The notes: generated by a model from the letters alone, not told the origin. DNA of 64,000 bases from Hirsutella rhossiliensis (GCF_020360975.1 NW_025408673.1:1426001-1490000); one strand, 5' to 3'; shown: positions 45,301-57,268, counted from the stretch's first letter. Translations and numbers: made by a program.

Positions 45301-46700
45301 ATCTAGGTATACTACTATAAAAATATCTAAGTATTCGCGTAGGATATTATTAATTATCCGTTAAAAGGTAGCTAGTATATTTATAAGTCTAAATAGTATT
45401 ACTAGATATTCGAATAGTCCGAATTTTATTTTAAAGGCTATTATCTATTTATATCCTTTCTTTATATATATTAAGTTATAGGCGCCTTTAAGATTAAGGG
45501 CTATAAACTATTTTTTACTATATAATCGATCTTATAGTTCCGATATAAGCGGTAATAGTATTCGGTCCTTTATTATAATATCGTTTAAGCGTCTATAGTT
45601 AATAACTAGTTATAGCTTACTGTTTTTCTTTAAAATAAATATAACTAGGTAGCTTACTTTAGATATTAACGTTTATATATATCCTTTTTATAAATTCTCG
45701 TTAAGGTAGTCGCGTAGCGTTTATAGTTGCTTTTCGTTTAAGCTATAGATCTTATAGAACGTTAGCGTTATTCTATCCTTAAGATAAATTTTATAGTCCT
45801 ATTAGCTATATTTAGGTAACCCTATCTTAAGTTCTTCCTTAAAGAGTTTATTATATTTCCGGTATTCTTAGGGGATATTCTTTATTTTATTTTATAGGCT
45901 TTATTCTTTTTTTAAGAGCTAGTATCTCTTAACTTAAGCTCTTTATTAATTTATTTAAGGTCTTTCCTTAGAGTAGTAATAACCTTTTAGATCTTCTTAT
46001 TATATCCTTTATTTTATTTATATTAGATACTAAGTTATATAGCCGTATTAGTTAGTACGTAGGTCTTATTAGTCGATTTTATTATACCCGCTAGTTTAGT
46101 TACTATTTTCGTTTATATTGCTAAAGCCCGTAATAATTTACTTAAACGGTTATCCCTTTTATCTTATTTAATAGCTAAATTATCGTAAAATTTTACTTTC
46201 TTTTAAATCTATTAGTCCTAAAAACTTATATCTTCGTTCTAATATAGCTAGCTAGTTTTCTAGTTAATTAGTAGGTTGCTCTCCTATAGCTATAAAAGCC
46301 TTAATATAAGGTCGTATTCTTTAATATCTATAATATCGAAGTTAACTCGTTCGTCGTAGCCCTAGATATTAATATTAAGGTAATTAATCTCTATATTAAT
46401 AATTCCGTTATTATAGTTAAAGGCCTCTCCTTCGATATTCGTAAGTTTATATAGATCTATCTTATATCTCTATATAAGTCGGTAACGATTAACGACTTTA
46501 AGTAAAACGTAATTACCTATCGCGCTATAGTCTAAAAGTATATATATATAATATCCCGCGATTTAGATATCTAATACTATTTAGTCGCTATAGCTTACCG
46601 TTGCTATATATAGGGTCCTTAGATCTTATTATATTATACTAGTCTATAGCCCTTTTATAGATAGCGTACCTTATTTTTTACTTAGTCCTTATTTATTTTA
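42304..46700 (-). pseudogene. E pol: RT, RNase H and integrase remnant
   Basis: Minus strand, from right to left. RT has a DYR-LN-type block (YNQLLTIDALNDIIIKDR, about 45,610-45,560) and FIVVYLDNILIFLDT (about 45,325-45,280), with YLDD changed to YLDN. RNase H lies at about 44,950-44,530. Integrase has DSIAFDYIIKLLPSKE (about 44,068), a NEIIFNRGSIF block from SDRG (about 43,862) and an HPQTDGQTE-like block (about 43,760). The rest, down to the polypurine tract, has no clear domain. Stops occur throughout. Confidence 0.85.
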
Positions 46701-49199
46701 TTTAGGTATTCTTCTTTAATTTATTATTAATATTATTTCTTTATATTTTCGTTATATAGTATCGTATTAGGGCTTAAGAGACTAATTTCTTATAGCTAAT
46801 TAAAGATTTCTTATTTTTTAACGCTATATCGTTTATATTATATAGCTTCGTAGTTAATTATATACTATGCTTTATAATTCTATTTATTTTTATACTAAAG
46901 GTCGAGTTTTCGTTTAGCGTCTTTCTATTTTCTATATAGTATTTCTATATCGATTCTTCCTTAGTCGAATATAGCTTATAGCCTTTATACGTATTACTAA
47001 TAATCTTTTAGTGCACCGTTATATTATTTATACTATACTTATGCTTTTTTGTATTTATAAACTCTATAGTTTAGGTATATTTATTCGTTATAATCTTCTT
47101 CGTTATATTTAACTTATTATATAAGTCTTTAAAAGATTAAGGGTTTAAATACCTTAGAGCGAGTAGCGTTATACTATTCCTCTATTTTAGCGTATTTATA
47201 GATTTTATATATCTCTAAAAGATATCTTATTAATAAACTATAATTATCGCGGCATTTAAGTAGCGTGCTATAATCGGGTTCTAATAATATAACTTAGTCG
47301 TTTAGGTAGCGTTAATCGATTTTCTAGTAGTTTAGTTCTATACTTAGGTAGGGTTTTAAAAGTACTTATCCTTCGAACCTAACTAAAAAGGCGTCGTATT
47401 ATACCTTTATCTAGAAGTATATTATATAATCTAGGTAGATATATAATATCTATAAAATATACTTATAGTGCTTATAAGTAAGTAGTATTTATAGATCGTC
47501 TTTAAATTCTCCTTATAGTTACTATTCTCGTTATAAAGCTATAAAGGTATTAACTATAGCGATAGCTATAGAGTAGTCTCCTCTACGTAGTACTAGTTAA
47601 TATCGAATTAATATAGCTTATTAGTTTTCTATAAGAATTTAAGGTATTTATTAGGTTTTAATTTTAAGTATTTCTTTAAATTCTTCGAAGTATAGAGCGT
47701 ATTCTTTAATCGTAGTATTTTCCCTTAGTAGCGAGGGTAGTAGTATAAGTTCGTTCTCGTCTTCTATTTCTCTAGGTATTTCTTATTTTTTAGAGCTTAT
47801 ATCGTCGATACTTCGTTAGTCTTCTTTAGGTTATTATCTAAGTTTCGTAAGTATAAGAGCTACGTCTATATTTTTTTTATTATATTATTTATAGACTGCC
47901 TATCGTTATTATTAATTTTTATTTTATATATCTTCTTAGAATCGTTTACCGTTCTTCTTAATCTAGTCTTAGGAGACTCCTTTAAGATAAAGGTATTTTA
48001 GTTCTATAAATTTAACTTATTTCTATATTTTAGGGTCCCTTTATTATATTATTATAAGGGTTTTCTTTAGTTACTTTAAGAACTATCTAGTACTATTTTT
48101 ATCGCTTAAGTATACTATATATTTATTATTATAGTATATAATCTAACTAAGGAGTTTATACTTTAGTTCTTATCTATTAGTAGCGTTTAGGTATTTCTTA
48201 CCTTTTAAGGCTAGTACCTAGTAGGTTTTCTTCTTCTTATAGGGTTATTTATATTCTTTAAAGTAATATCTAAGTTTCTTATAGTTAAAATACTTTCCTT
48301 TATTTTTCTATATTATATCTAGATCTATCCTACCTAGGTTAGTTATATAGGCGTAGGTAATAGGAGTTTCGCGCTTCTTTTTATAGTTAGCGCGTTAGTT
48401 AAAGTTATTCCTATAAGAAGGGTTTTAGTTTCCTCTTCTTTATTTCTTTTCTTAGCGTCGCGCGTACTATCTATCGTCGATTTATACTACTATAGTAATA
48501 TAGTTTAAGAGGTTATTAAGTCGATTTTCCTTATAGAGCTCGTCCTTAACTTCTTCTTTAAGCCCGTTTTAGAATTATAATATAAGAGGTTCGTTGTCTT
48601 AATTAAGCTTTAAGGTAACTTAACGGAACTTTATAGTATAATTTAATATTAAGATCCTTTATTAGAGTTCTTAAAGTTTTTATTCGGCTTCTTATTCCTT
48701 ATTAGTTATTCTAAATACCTTTATAATAGCTTCTTTAAATCCTTAGAAACTAGTAAAGACTTTATCTATCTCGTTATCTTATCGCGCTAGTTAGTTATCG
48801 AGAAAGTCCCTTATAATAGGTCTAAACTAAGCGAGTACTATTTTAGATAAATAATTTCCTATATAGAGTACCTTTTCGACTAGGTCTAAGAGTTTAGTAG
48901 GGTAAAACCGGTAGTAGGCTTTAAGTTAGGTAAGAAAGTCTTAAAGCGTGCTATAAGTACTATCGAATAGTCCTAGCTATTTTAGTTTAACTACTTCTTT
49001 AAGGTCCCTAACTTATCCGTTACCTCCTCTATTCTTAAGTAACTATACCTTATATCGAAGGGTAATAATCTCGCGTATTATATCCTAAGGCAATATAGTA
49101 GCTCTAAAGTTAGTTAATCTAGCTTACTATATAGGTATATTAATAGTTACGATATTACTTAAAGTAACGTAGTATTATACTAAATAAGAGCTTTTAACG
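46701..49199 (-). pseudogene. E gag and protease region remnant
   Basis: Minus-strand sequence between the right LTR and RT. A CX2CX4HX4C knuckle is readable near 48,300-48,255 as a RIP form of CFNCGKLGHYFKECK. The upstream part (49,150-48,330) would be the gag body. The downstream part (48,200-46,700) should contain protease, but I could not fix its active-site triad. Confidence 0.75.
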
Positions 49200-49663
49200 T
49201 ATAACGACCGGTGTTATTTTTAAGGGATAAACCTATTAAGGGGTTTATATTAGTAGATATAATAGGGCGTGGTCTAAGTAATAATAAGTATATTACGTTA
49301 GTAATAAGTTAGAGGTTATAGACTATAGACTATAACTAAGTAATTAAAATTAGAGATAGAATCGTAATAAAGATCTATATTAAAAGCTATCGAGCTATCT
49401 ATTTAAAGGAGTGTTCCGTTCCTTCCTTATATATCTTAAGAGCTTCCCTAGATCGCCGAGAGCACTTAGTGATCCTATTGCCTAGGAGCGCTAGGGCGCT
49501 AGAGCGATCCTACGATCTAGCCGTAGAGCGTTAGAGCGCTAAAGTAACCCGTCGCTTTAAACTTAATTAGCCTATTGGTCCGTCTAATATTCCTTGCTCC
49601 CTATATTACGTGTCCTCGTAATATATACTGGTCCCCGCGGTTCGCTAGACCGTGGTCGTAATA
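49200..49663 (-). repeat. 5' LTR of E
   Basis: 464 bp, the same length as the left copy and near-identical apart from RIP-type transitions. It keeps somewhat more TpG/CpA than the left copy. Confidence 0.93.
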
Positions 49664-49668
49664 AGATC

Positions 49669-52008
49669 TAAAAGGCATAGCTTAAGGGGCTACTAAAGTA
49701 GCTTTTAGTACTAGACCGGTTTTATATATATATATAGATAGACTTTATAATAGACCTCCCGCTTATAGAGGGCGGTAACCGCTATATATAGGTAATTAAG
49801 GACCGACTTAGTAAGTTAATAGTACTAAAGCTAATACTATTTATAAATATAAAAGCTTATATAAAGCGCTTCCTTTATTACTAGGCCCGCTTATATAGCT
49901 AACTAGCTTTTATTATAAGTAATAAAGGGTTAAACTAAACTAGCCGCTTTTAATAGTACTTATACTAGCTAATTTAAATTATATAGCTACTTAGTATAGA
50001 TTACTACTTATAGACCGATAGGGGACTTAAGAGGGTTAACTAAGAAGTATAGGTATACTTATAGGTAGTTATAGCCTATAACTAAGTAGACTAAGACCGC
50101 TAGCTCCCTACTACCTAGCTCGCGCTAAATAGTAAACTATAAACCTTTATTAAGATAGCCCCCTTCTTTATAATATATAGCTTTAAGCCGCCCTCCCTAA
50201 TCTTATTTACTATAGATATAGTAGCGGAGTAGTATAGTAATATATTATTAAAGAGCCGCGCTTCTACGTTTATATAAAAGCTATAAGAAACTATAGAATA
50301 CTATTAATCCGCGATAGCCGCTATAGTATAAGATTAAGAGCGATACGCTAATAAGACTAGGGCGTTAGCAGATAGGTTTATAGTAAGAGATAAAGTATAG
50401 CTTAACCTCTATAACTATAAGTTAGTATGACTAAAGAAAAAGTTAGACTAGCTATATATAAAGTTTATAGTATAGAGGGTCGTTAGCCTATAAGTAGTTA
50501 AGCTTAATAGTTTCTTAATAGGGGTCTATAATAAGGTTAATATTAACCTCCTTTACTAAGCCTCTTTTAACCCGCTACCTAGATAAGAAGTAATAGACGC
50601 TTAACCGCTTATATTTAAGGTAAAGGGGGATAATAAATTCGAGGTTAAAGAGATATAGGCTATACGCTAAAAGAAAGTAAGCTAAGGGAAACGCCGGGAG
50701 GTTCTTATTAAGTAGCGCGGGTACCTTAACCCTATATAAGAACCTATATATAAGTTTATAGGAGCTATAGCCCTTAATAAGTTTAAGGCCCTATATAGAT
50801 TAGTAAATAAGAATAATAGACTAATAGACTACTAGTAGCGGCCTAGGCTAGGACTATAAAGTAAGTAAAGTAAAAGGGGTAGTTATAGTAATATAAGTAA
50901 TATAAGCGTAATAGTATAGGTAGAGATAAAAATAGCGTTTATTATAGGGAGGAGCCCTTAAACTACTTAGGCTTATTCTTTATTATTATTATTATTATTA
51001 TATTTATTATTATCGTCCTTATTAGCCTCTTCCTTTTTATTAGCGGCGGCGGCGGTCTTTAAGGCGCTAAGGCGGCCCTTTAAGCCTATAAGCTAGTCGG
51101 CGGCGGCGGCGGCTTTAAGGGTAAAGGGGCGGCGGCTAGCGGCGGCGGTAAGAGTAGCGGCGGTAGTAGAGGCAAGCACGGCTAAGGGGACCGCTAATAG
51201 GGCGATAGAGGTAGTATCCCTAGTACTAGGTATATTAAAGGCGGAAATAAGGGAGCGAAGGAGTAAGGACTTACTTAGGTATAAGGCCCTATCGCTTAAG
51301 GGCGCGGAGGTTATAGTAGGCGGCGGCGGCGGCGGTAACGCGCTTCTTAGTAGCCCCCCGCGCCTACCTATATAAGCTAGCCTTCTAAGCTAACGCCGTA
51401 GTAAGTAGGACGGGAGGCGCCGCTTTATAGGCACGGCCGGCGCGCGCGTACTAGTAGTAGCTACTACCGCGGTAGCGCCTAGCTTAGTCGGAGTAGTTAA
51501 GCTCCTATAACGTATAATATATATAGGGGGCTAAGTAGGCGGCGCCGGCCTATACTTAGCGCTTATACTATAGGAGGTTAGCGGATAATATCTATTATAC
51601 TTACTTAACTACGGACTTATAAAGGTAGCGGAGATAGAGGTAGGGGCTAAGGGGCCGGGTATTATAAGTAGTAGCGGAGATAGCGTCGTTACCTTAAGGG
51701 GCGATATAAGAGCGAATAGCGTAGTAAAGGCGGCGGTAGCGGCGGTAGGAGCGGTAGTAGCGGCGCGGGTAAGAGCGGCGGTAGTGGTAGAGTTATTATC
51801 GGCCGCGGCTAGTATAGCGTTAACGAATAACTCTATATACTCTAAGAAGGAGGAGGTAGGATATAAAGAGGTAGATATATCTATTATAAAAGTTAGTATA
51901 ACGGAATATAGCCTCCTACTTTATAAAGCGCGGAACTTATTAGTTAAAGTTATTATTATTATTAAGGCTATTATTACTACTACTACTATTACTATAAGTA
52001 TATATTAA
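49669..52008 (+). pseudogene. F integrase, chromodomain and long C-terminal extension
   Basis: A single phase (frame 1 of the window) without indels runs from the integrase to 52,008. Integrase: DFIIDLPLIEGGNRYIQVIKDRLSK (from 49,741), then a TSRF..YLYQLI block and TDRGLKRVN (from HPQTDG..ERVNQ) near 50,005. A chromodomain-like segment, FEVKEI...REVLIKWRGY.NP.QEP, follows at 50,638-50,750. After it comes about 400 codons of low-complexity sequence: a Leu run (TTA repeats near 50,980), then Ala/Gly/Val/Ser-rich stretches (51,040-51,820) and an Ile/Thr-rich end. Few stops interrupt the extension. Such a tail is unusual for chromoviruses and its role is unknown. Confidence 0.8.
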
Positions 52009-52091
52009 TAGAGCGGCCTATATAGCTAGGAACGGACTAACGCTTTAGGTAGAGCGGAACTTACTTATTAAAACTACTACTATAGTTAAAG
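52009..52091 (+). other. F sequence downstream of pol, ending at the C insertion site
   Basis: Short non-coding segment after the pol stop at 52,006-52,008. Its last five bases TAAAG (52,087-52,091) are the duplicated target of element C. Confidence 0.7.
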
Positions 52092-52242
52092 TATAAGAAT
52101 ATACCCTTATATTCCTATTTTACTATTATAAAGAAATAATAGGCATAGGGAGGCTTTATAAAATAAGCTAGTAAAAAGAGGCTCTATAATACGGTCTAAG
52201 GGAATAACCCTTAAAGACAAAGACCTTTACTAGACTACTATA

Positions 52243-52917
52243 ACGCTTTCGTAAAAAGAAATCCTTATTTACTAAAGGGAAATAGGGGCTCTATTATATC
52301 TAGCTATAATAAGCAGGCTAGACATTTTATATGCTATTATTTCCTACGCTAGATTTGCTTCTAAACTAGATAATACGCATTTTAAAGCGTTAAATACTAT
52401 CTAGAAATATTTAAATAAATATCCTAACCTAGGGATAATTTATTATTGCAATATCCCTTATACTTATAATTTTATAAAGGTTATTCCGACGCTAGCTAGG
52501 CGTCTAACCTTATAGATAGAAAATCCGTTTCTAGATACTATTTCTATATTTATAAAAATATTATAAGTTAGGCCTGCTAGAAGCAAAAATCTATAGCCCT
52601 ATTAACCTACAGAAGCTGAATTTATTGCCTAGGAGGCTAATAAAGAAGCTTTATATCTAAATCGGCTATTTTATACGATAAATAATAGCTTGTCTATTAG
52701 AATTCCTAATACTATACCTCCTATCTTAACGGATAACGAGGCAGCTATTAAATTAGCTGAAAATCCGGAATTTCATAAAAAGACAAAGTATATAGACATT
52801 GCCTACTTCTATACCCGAGAAAATATTAGGGAAAAGAAGATTCGGATTTTCTATATTAAATCCGAAGATAATATTGCCGATATATTTACTAAGGAACTAA
52901 AGAGAAAAATTCTTTAA
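52243..52917 (+). pseudogene. C RT C-terminus and RNase H
   Basis: Starts within the RT end (REIGALLYLAIISRLDILYAI) and continues as copia RNase H. Two compensating shifts of phase lie between about 52,480 and 52,610. The last 75 codons are intact, with LTDNEAAIKLAENPEF, the TKYIDIAYFYTRE block and SEDNIADIFTKELKRKIL before a TAA stop. These are the conserved final blocks of copia RNase H. There is no start or promoter for it, so expression is unlikely. Confidence 0.88.
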
Positions 52918-53341
52918 GTTCCGAGAGCTTCTTTCCCTTAGGGAATTAAAAGAGCCTTAAAAAGAAAAGCTTATATCCCCTTAATAGAGGTTTTTTAGCT
53001 GTCTTTTACTTTCTTAGCTTTTCCTCTATATATAACTAATAGGTTTTTTCCTTTAAAAAGGTTTCCTATTAGTAAAAAACAACTTATAAAAATAGGGTTT
53101 TTCCTTATTAAAAGGTTTCCTATAATAATAACTCTATAAGGCTTTTTCCTTATAAAGGTTTGCCTAAAAAGAGGAGAAATAATTATAACTATAACTAGGA
53201 TTTTTCCTACTAAGGTTTTCCTAGAAAGGGTTTTAAAACTTTCCTTATATTCCTATTATACACCTTATTCTTAATAAGGATAATTCTACTATAAAAAATA
53301 ACTAAAAGAGCACTATTTACCTAGTACTCTTTAAGGGAGGC
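52918..53341 (+). other. C 3' untranslated region: AGGTTTTTCC array and polypurine tract
   Basis: Repeats of GGTTTTTTCC, AAAGGTTTCCTA and GGGTTTTTCCTT occur at 52,990-53,235, as in family B. The polypurine tract TTTAAGGGAGGC (53,330-53,341) precedes the LTR. Confidence 0.75.
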
Positions 53342-54038
53342 TATAAGAATATACCCTTATATTCCTATTTTACTATTATAAAGAAATAATAGGCATAGGG
53401 AGGCTTTATAGAATAAGCTAGTAAAAAGAGGCTCTATAATACGGTCTAAGGGAATAACCCTTAAAAGATAAAGACCTCTACTAGACAACTATACCTTCCT
53501 CTAGGAAAGGCGGGTCAGGATAAGCCTATCCTTACAAACAAAAATATGCATAAAATGCATAAGTTAATTACGAGCAGAACGGATACCCTATTGCCTATTT
53601 TGGCCTAGCGGTTCCGAAGATATCCGCGATACGAGAATAGGTGGGGCATAGAACATTCTAGTTAAATCCACTACTTATGCTAGAACCCATAGTCTTACGT
53701 TAACCATCACGCCACAATCAGACCACCTACTAGGTTAGGAAGATATACTATAGATAGAGCTTTTCAAGCACTATAGAATGGGCTAGAAAGCTAACTAATT
53801 GGTCTACTAGTAGGCGAGCAATGGTCTATAAAAGACGAAGGATTTCCCTGGGAGTAGTAGATAGAATAAGCAAGTTCGCAAGCATCTCTTACAACGCTAT
53901 TCTTTCAATATATTATTCAGCCCCTTATATGCTCGTTATAAATTCCGGACGAAATCCTACCCTATACTCCTTCGACCGATCCTTCCGCTTACGTTATCGA
54001 TTACCCGATTCTGCGCTTATTGCTTATACCTTCTTATA
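53342..54038 (+). repeat. 3' LTR of C (697 bp)
   Basis: TATAAGAATATACCC to TACCTTCTTATA, with inverted ends. It is the best preserved LTR of this family and the reference for the solo copy at 10,252-10,948. The open frame 53,821-54,117 runs across its end into F and is not conserved in the solo copy. A tRNA D-arm-like word (GTGGCGTGATGGTTAACG on the minus strand) lies near 53,700-53,717. Confidence 0.95.
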
Positions 54039-54043
54039 TAAAG

Positions 54044-54395
54044 AAAGGAGAAAAAGAAAGGAAAGGGGAAAAAGGGGATACCGCTTTATATACCCCTTAG
54101 TAGAGGATACTACCTAAGGTAGAGGGGATAGGTAACCTAAGGCTTATATAGGTCTAGACTAGCCGCCGGCTACCTAGGGGCGTATATAATAGGTTATGCT
54201 ATTATTTAAACGGCTAGCTAGCCGATAAGTATAAAGCTAGGTCCCGACCGCTTAAGCTAATAGGCGCGGGGATAATAAGGCTAGTAAGGCCGGCCCTATA
54301 AACGGGAAAGGGTAAGGAAGAGCCCGCGGTATAGGCCTAATTATATAGGAGCCGTTAATAAGGCAGCGCTACGCCGTACTTAAGGGAGGGCATTA
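54044..54395 (+). other. F 3' untranslated region
   Basis: Continuation of F after C: a purine-rich run (54,043-54,080), GC-richer words such as CCGCCGGC, and a polypurine tract TTAAGGGAGGGC (54,380-54,391) near the 3' LTR. No coding sequence seen. Confidence 0.65.
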
Positions 54396-54581
54396 TATAA
54401 GAGTCTTTAACTATTATAGGTAATAGGCTTAGGCTATAGCTTAAGCTATATAGTTATATATAAAGGGCCGGATCCTATATATATAAGGGCGGGCTAGCTA
54501 TATATAAAAGAGCTTTATATAGCTTATTAATATTATCTTATAAGTAGCACTTATATATACGCCTCTACCTACTCCGTAATA
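54396..54581 (+). repeat. 3' LTR of F (186 bp)
   Basis: TATAAGAGTC to CTCCGTAATA. Matches the 5' LTR except for transitions of RIP type and small differences. Confidence 0.92.
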
Positions 54582-57268
54582 AGTAAGGCGCTTATAAATA
54601 TCTTAGCTACTATAGTCGTTCTTTAATTAAATAGTTAGGCGGTGCTTTAATTACTAGTTAGGTTTTAGTATACTTTTTATAATAGTTATAGAGATTTATT
54701 TTTACTACCTTTTCCTCCCTAGCTCCTTTTTACCTCCTCCTTTTCTTATTAAATTAGCGTTTTTAAGGCTCTTATATAAAGGTCCCTTTTTACTTTACTA
54801 GGTTATAGTAGCTAAATCTTAATTATATATCTTAGGCCTTTCTTAGGTATCTATAGTTACTCTTCTTCCTCTTCCTAGCTTTAATCCTTTTAAGGTTTAT
54901 TAAGGAGTTATTATAACTATAGTATTATTTAATCTAAAGCTTCTTTACTTAATAAAAGTAGTAAATTATCTACTTTATTTATTATTTCTTCCTTCCTCCT
55001 TTTATTAAGAGTAATCTTATCTTAAAGTAACTAATCGTCCTTAATAGAGTACTATTAACCTTCCTTATCCTTTTTAAACTTCTTTAAATACTTTCCTAGG
55101 ATTATCTTATTAAGTATGATTCTATCTAAAGTCCTAATCCTATACGCCCTAAACTACTCTAAGCGCGATACTACTTAAAAGGGACCGTTCTACCTTATCT
55201 AATACTTAGCTTACCTCCTTAGATTATTTAATCGTCTTATATCGAATAGTAAGATAAGGTCTTTAGGTTATAGGCTTTCTTTCTTTATTATATACTTATT
55301 AGCTTTATCTATCCTTTCTATTAATCGATTCCGATATCTTATTACTCTTTTCTTAGCGTATTCTATATCTTTCTCTTTCCTTTTTAAAATTTATACTTAT
55401 ACTTTAAATAATTCTTCTTTTATCTTTACTTTATCTTAGTTAATTAGTCGCTAAGTTAGGTATTCTACCTTAAGAGGTAGTACTAGTTCTTATCTATATA
55501 GTAGGTAGAAAGCTAATATTCTATAAGACTCTCTAACTATTATTTAGTCTATAAGGATTACTTAGTTAAGGTATTTAATCTACTTACCCTTTTTCTCTGC
55601 TATTTTTATAAGTACTATTATTAACCTTTAGTACCCTTATTTTACTTTTATATTTACCTTTAAATTATATACTAAAGTTTAAATAACTTTAATGCCTATA
55701 TCCTTTAAGATATACTTAAAGTCTTTTTTTATTTCGGGCCCTCTATTAATTATAGTATATAGTATTACGCTATACCTATAATTAATAAAGAGTATAAATT
55801 TAGTTATAGCTCCTATAGTAATTTCTTTAACTAAGGTTACTTTTACTTATTTAGTAAGGTCGTCTTATACTTTTATAAGGTATAAATACCTATAATTAAA
55901 TAGTATATATTAGCTATTAAAGTAAATCTTACTTATAAGGTAGCTAGGCGCGGTCGCGGTTATAACTTCTTAGGGTCTCTTAGTTATAAAGTATTACTAT
56001 TCTTTATAAGAAGAGATTACGCTATAAATATCGTTTTAAAGGCTAGCCTACTAATACTTATTCTTTATAAACGTATATATAACTTATTATCCTTTATATC
56101 TTATTTATATATAGTACTTTACGATAATCTTTTTTTATTCTTTTAGGTTATCTATAACTAGTATAGGTCCCTTTTCTTCCTTTTTAGGGAGTCGCTAAAG
56201 CTTTTAATCTTTAATATAGAAATTTAAACTTTTTAGACGTAGCTTTTAATAGTCTTATTTAAAAAGGCCCTCCGGCTATTTTAACGTTTAAAGGAAGTCT
56301 ATAATCGTCCTTAATTCCTTTAAGTAGTCTCCTTATAGCTTAGTCCCTTATACTACGTTTAAGTAAAAGTCTATAAATTCTTTAATATCGCCTTTTACTT
56401 CCTTATTTAATATATTAAAAGGTCCTTTAGGCTTTCTTAAGAGTCTATTAGCTATACTATTCTTCTTACCTTCGATATATCGTACTATAACGTTAAAGAG
56501 GAAAATATAGCTTATTTAGTAAGTTACTATAGCTATAAGAACGTCTTTAAGGGCACCTTTTAGTTAATCGACTAAGACCTATATATTAGTTTCTAGGATA
56601 AAATATATACTATATAGGTATATTCTTAGTCTCCTAAGCGCACTTAATATAGCCCTATACTCCTTCTTTATTGTATTATATTTAGTTTTTACTAGTAACT
56701 ACGTTTTACTTTCGAACCTTATAAGGCGCCTCTTTCTATCGACGATTTATATTAGGACTGCCCCCTAGCTAAGTAAACTAGCATTATATATTAGAATAAT
56801 ATCTCCTCTTCCTAGGCCGACGTCGAGGGATAATAAAGAGACTAGATTAATAATAGCTTCCTTAAAAACAGCTATCGCTTTTACTTATTTATCTCCTTAT
56901 TCTTAATAGACTTCTTTCTTTATTAGGTCTATAAGGGGTTTTACTAAGATAGTAAACTATTTAATCTAAATTCGATAGTATCCTATAATACTAAGGAAAG
57001 ATTTAATATACGTTATATTAAGGTATCTTATTTATTCCTTAATTTTAATAACTTTAGCTTCTATAAGGCACCTTTTATTTATTCTATAAATATAACTAAT
57101 AACTTCGGTTACTTACTAGTAGAATTTAGATTTAGCCCTTATAATTATATAACTAAAGCGTTCGACGTTAACTAAGACTTTATCGAGGTTAATAAGGTAT
57201 TTAAAGATAAATCTCCTTACTCTTAGCGCTACCTCTTTATTATTATATATTATATTAGGCCCCTTAAT
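54582..57268 (-). pseudogene. Gypsy element H pol: RT end, RNase H and integrase remnant
   Basis: Minus strand, right to left. The RT end includes IGYYRIQIK.FTILVKPLIDLIKKEV (about 56,985-56,905). RNase H has RFESKTQLLVKTKYNTIKKEYRAILSAL (about 56,720-56,635) and ILETNIQVLVDQLKGAL, then IEGKKNSIANRLLRKPKGP near 56,410. Integrase has NYRYLYLIKVQDDLTK and a NRGPEIKKDFKYIL block (from DNGPE) near 55,745. The C-terminal region (YIIKKESLQPKDLILLFDIR, about 55,290) ends near 55,060. Sequence from there to F has no clear domain. It is a different gypsy lineage from E and F. Element A3 separates it from its RT N-terminus. Confidence 0.83.

Larger units (their letters stand above)
41821..49663 (-). 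mobile_element. Full-length Ty3/gypsy retrotransposon E, nested in F
   Basis: Two LTRs of 464 bp each, with the perfect target duplication AGATC at 41,816-41,820 and 49,664-49,668. Coding sequence is on the minus strand: gag near the right LTR, then protease, RT, RNase H and integrase toward the left. A polypurine tract (AAAAAGAGGGGAGGCATCC on the minus strand, 42,285-42,303) adjoins the left LTR. RIP is strong in the body but milder in the LTRs, where CpG-rich blocks persist. Confidence 0.94.
52092..54038 (+). mobile_element. Copia element C, internally deleted, nested in F
   Basis: Flanked by the perfect duplication TAAAG (52,087-52,091; 54,039-54,043). It has the first about 151 bp of the LTR (to about 52,242), then an abrupt jump to the RT C-terminus, RNase H, an AGGTTTTTCC array, polypurine tract and a full 697-bp 3' LTR. 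The 5' rest of the LTR, gag, protease, integrase and most of RT are gone. RIP is weak: CpA and TpG are common, especially in the 3' LTR. Confidence 0.93.
34174..54581 (+). mobile_element. Ty3/gypsy (chromodomain) retrotransposon F, nested with three later elements
   Basis: Two 186-bp LTRs at 34,174-34,359 and 54,396-54,581 bound a gypsy element reading gag with zinc knuckle, protease, integrase, chromodomain and a long C-terminal extension. Later insertions are LINE G1 (about 35,950-41,650), gypsy E (41,821-49,663) and copia C (52,092-54,038). Without them F is about 4.9 kb, and RT and RNase H are missing from the place where G1 sits. The flanks GGTAG (34,169-34,173) and AGTAA (54,582-54,586) could be a RIP-altered target duplication, but this is weak. 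Confidence 0.85.

Noticed and set aside
51045..51820. GC-rich island as a CpG island, foreign gene or recent insertion
   Set aside because: The frame is continuous with F integrase and the chromodomain, and its triplets lack RIP targets, which explains the composition.
53821..54117. 98-codon open frame with a basic predicted protein
   Set aside because: It starts in the C LTR, crosses the target duplication and ends in F untranslated sequence, so it arose by insertion. The LTR part is not open in the solo copy.
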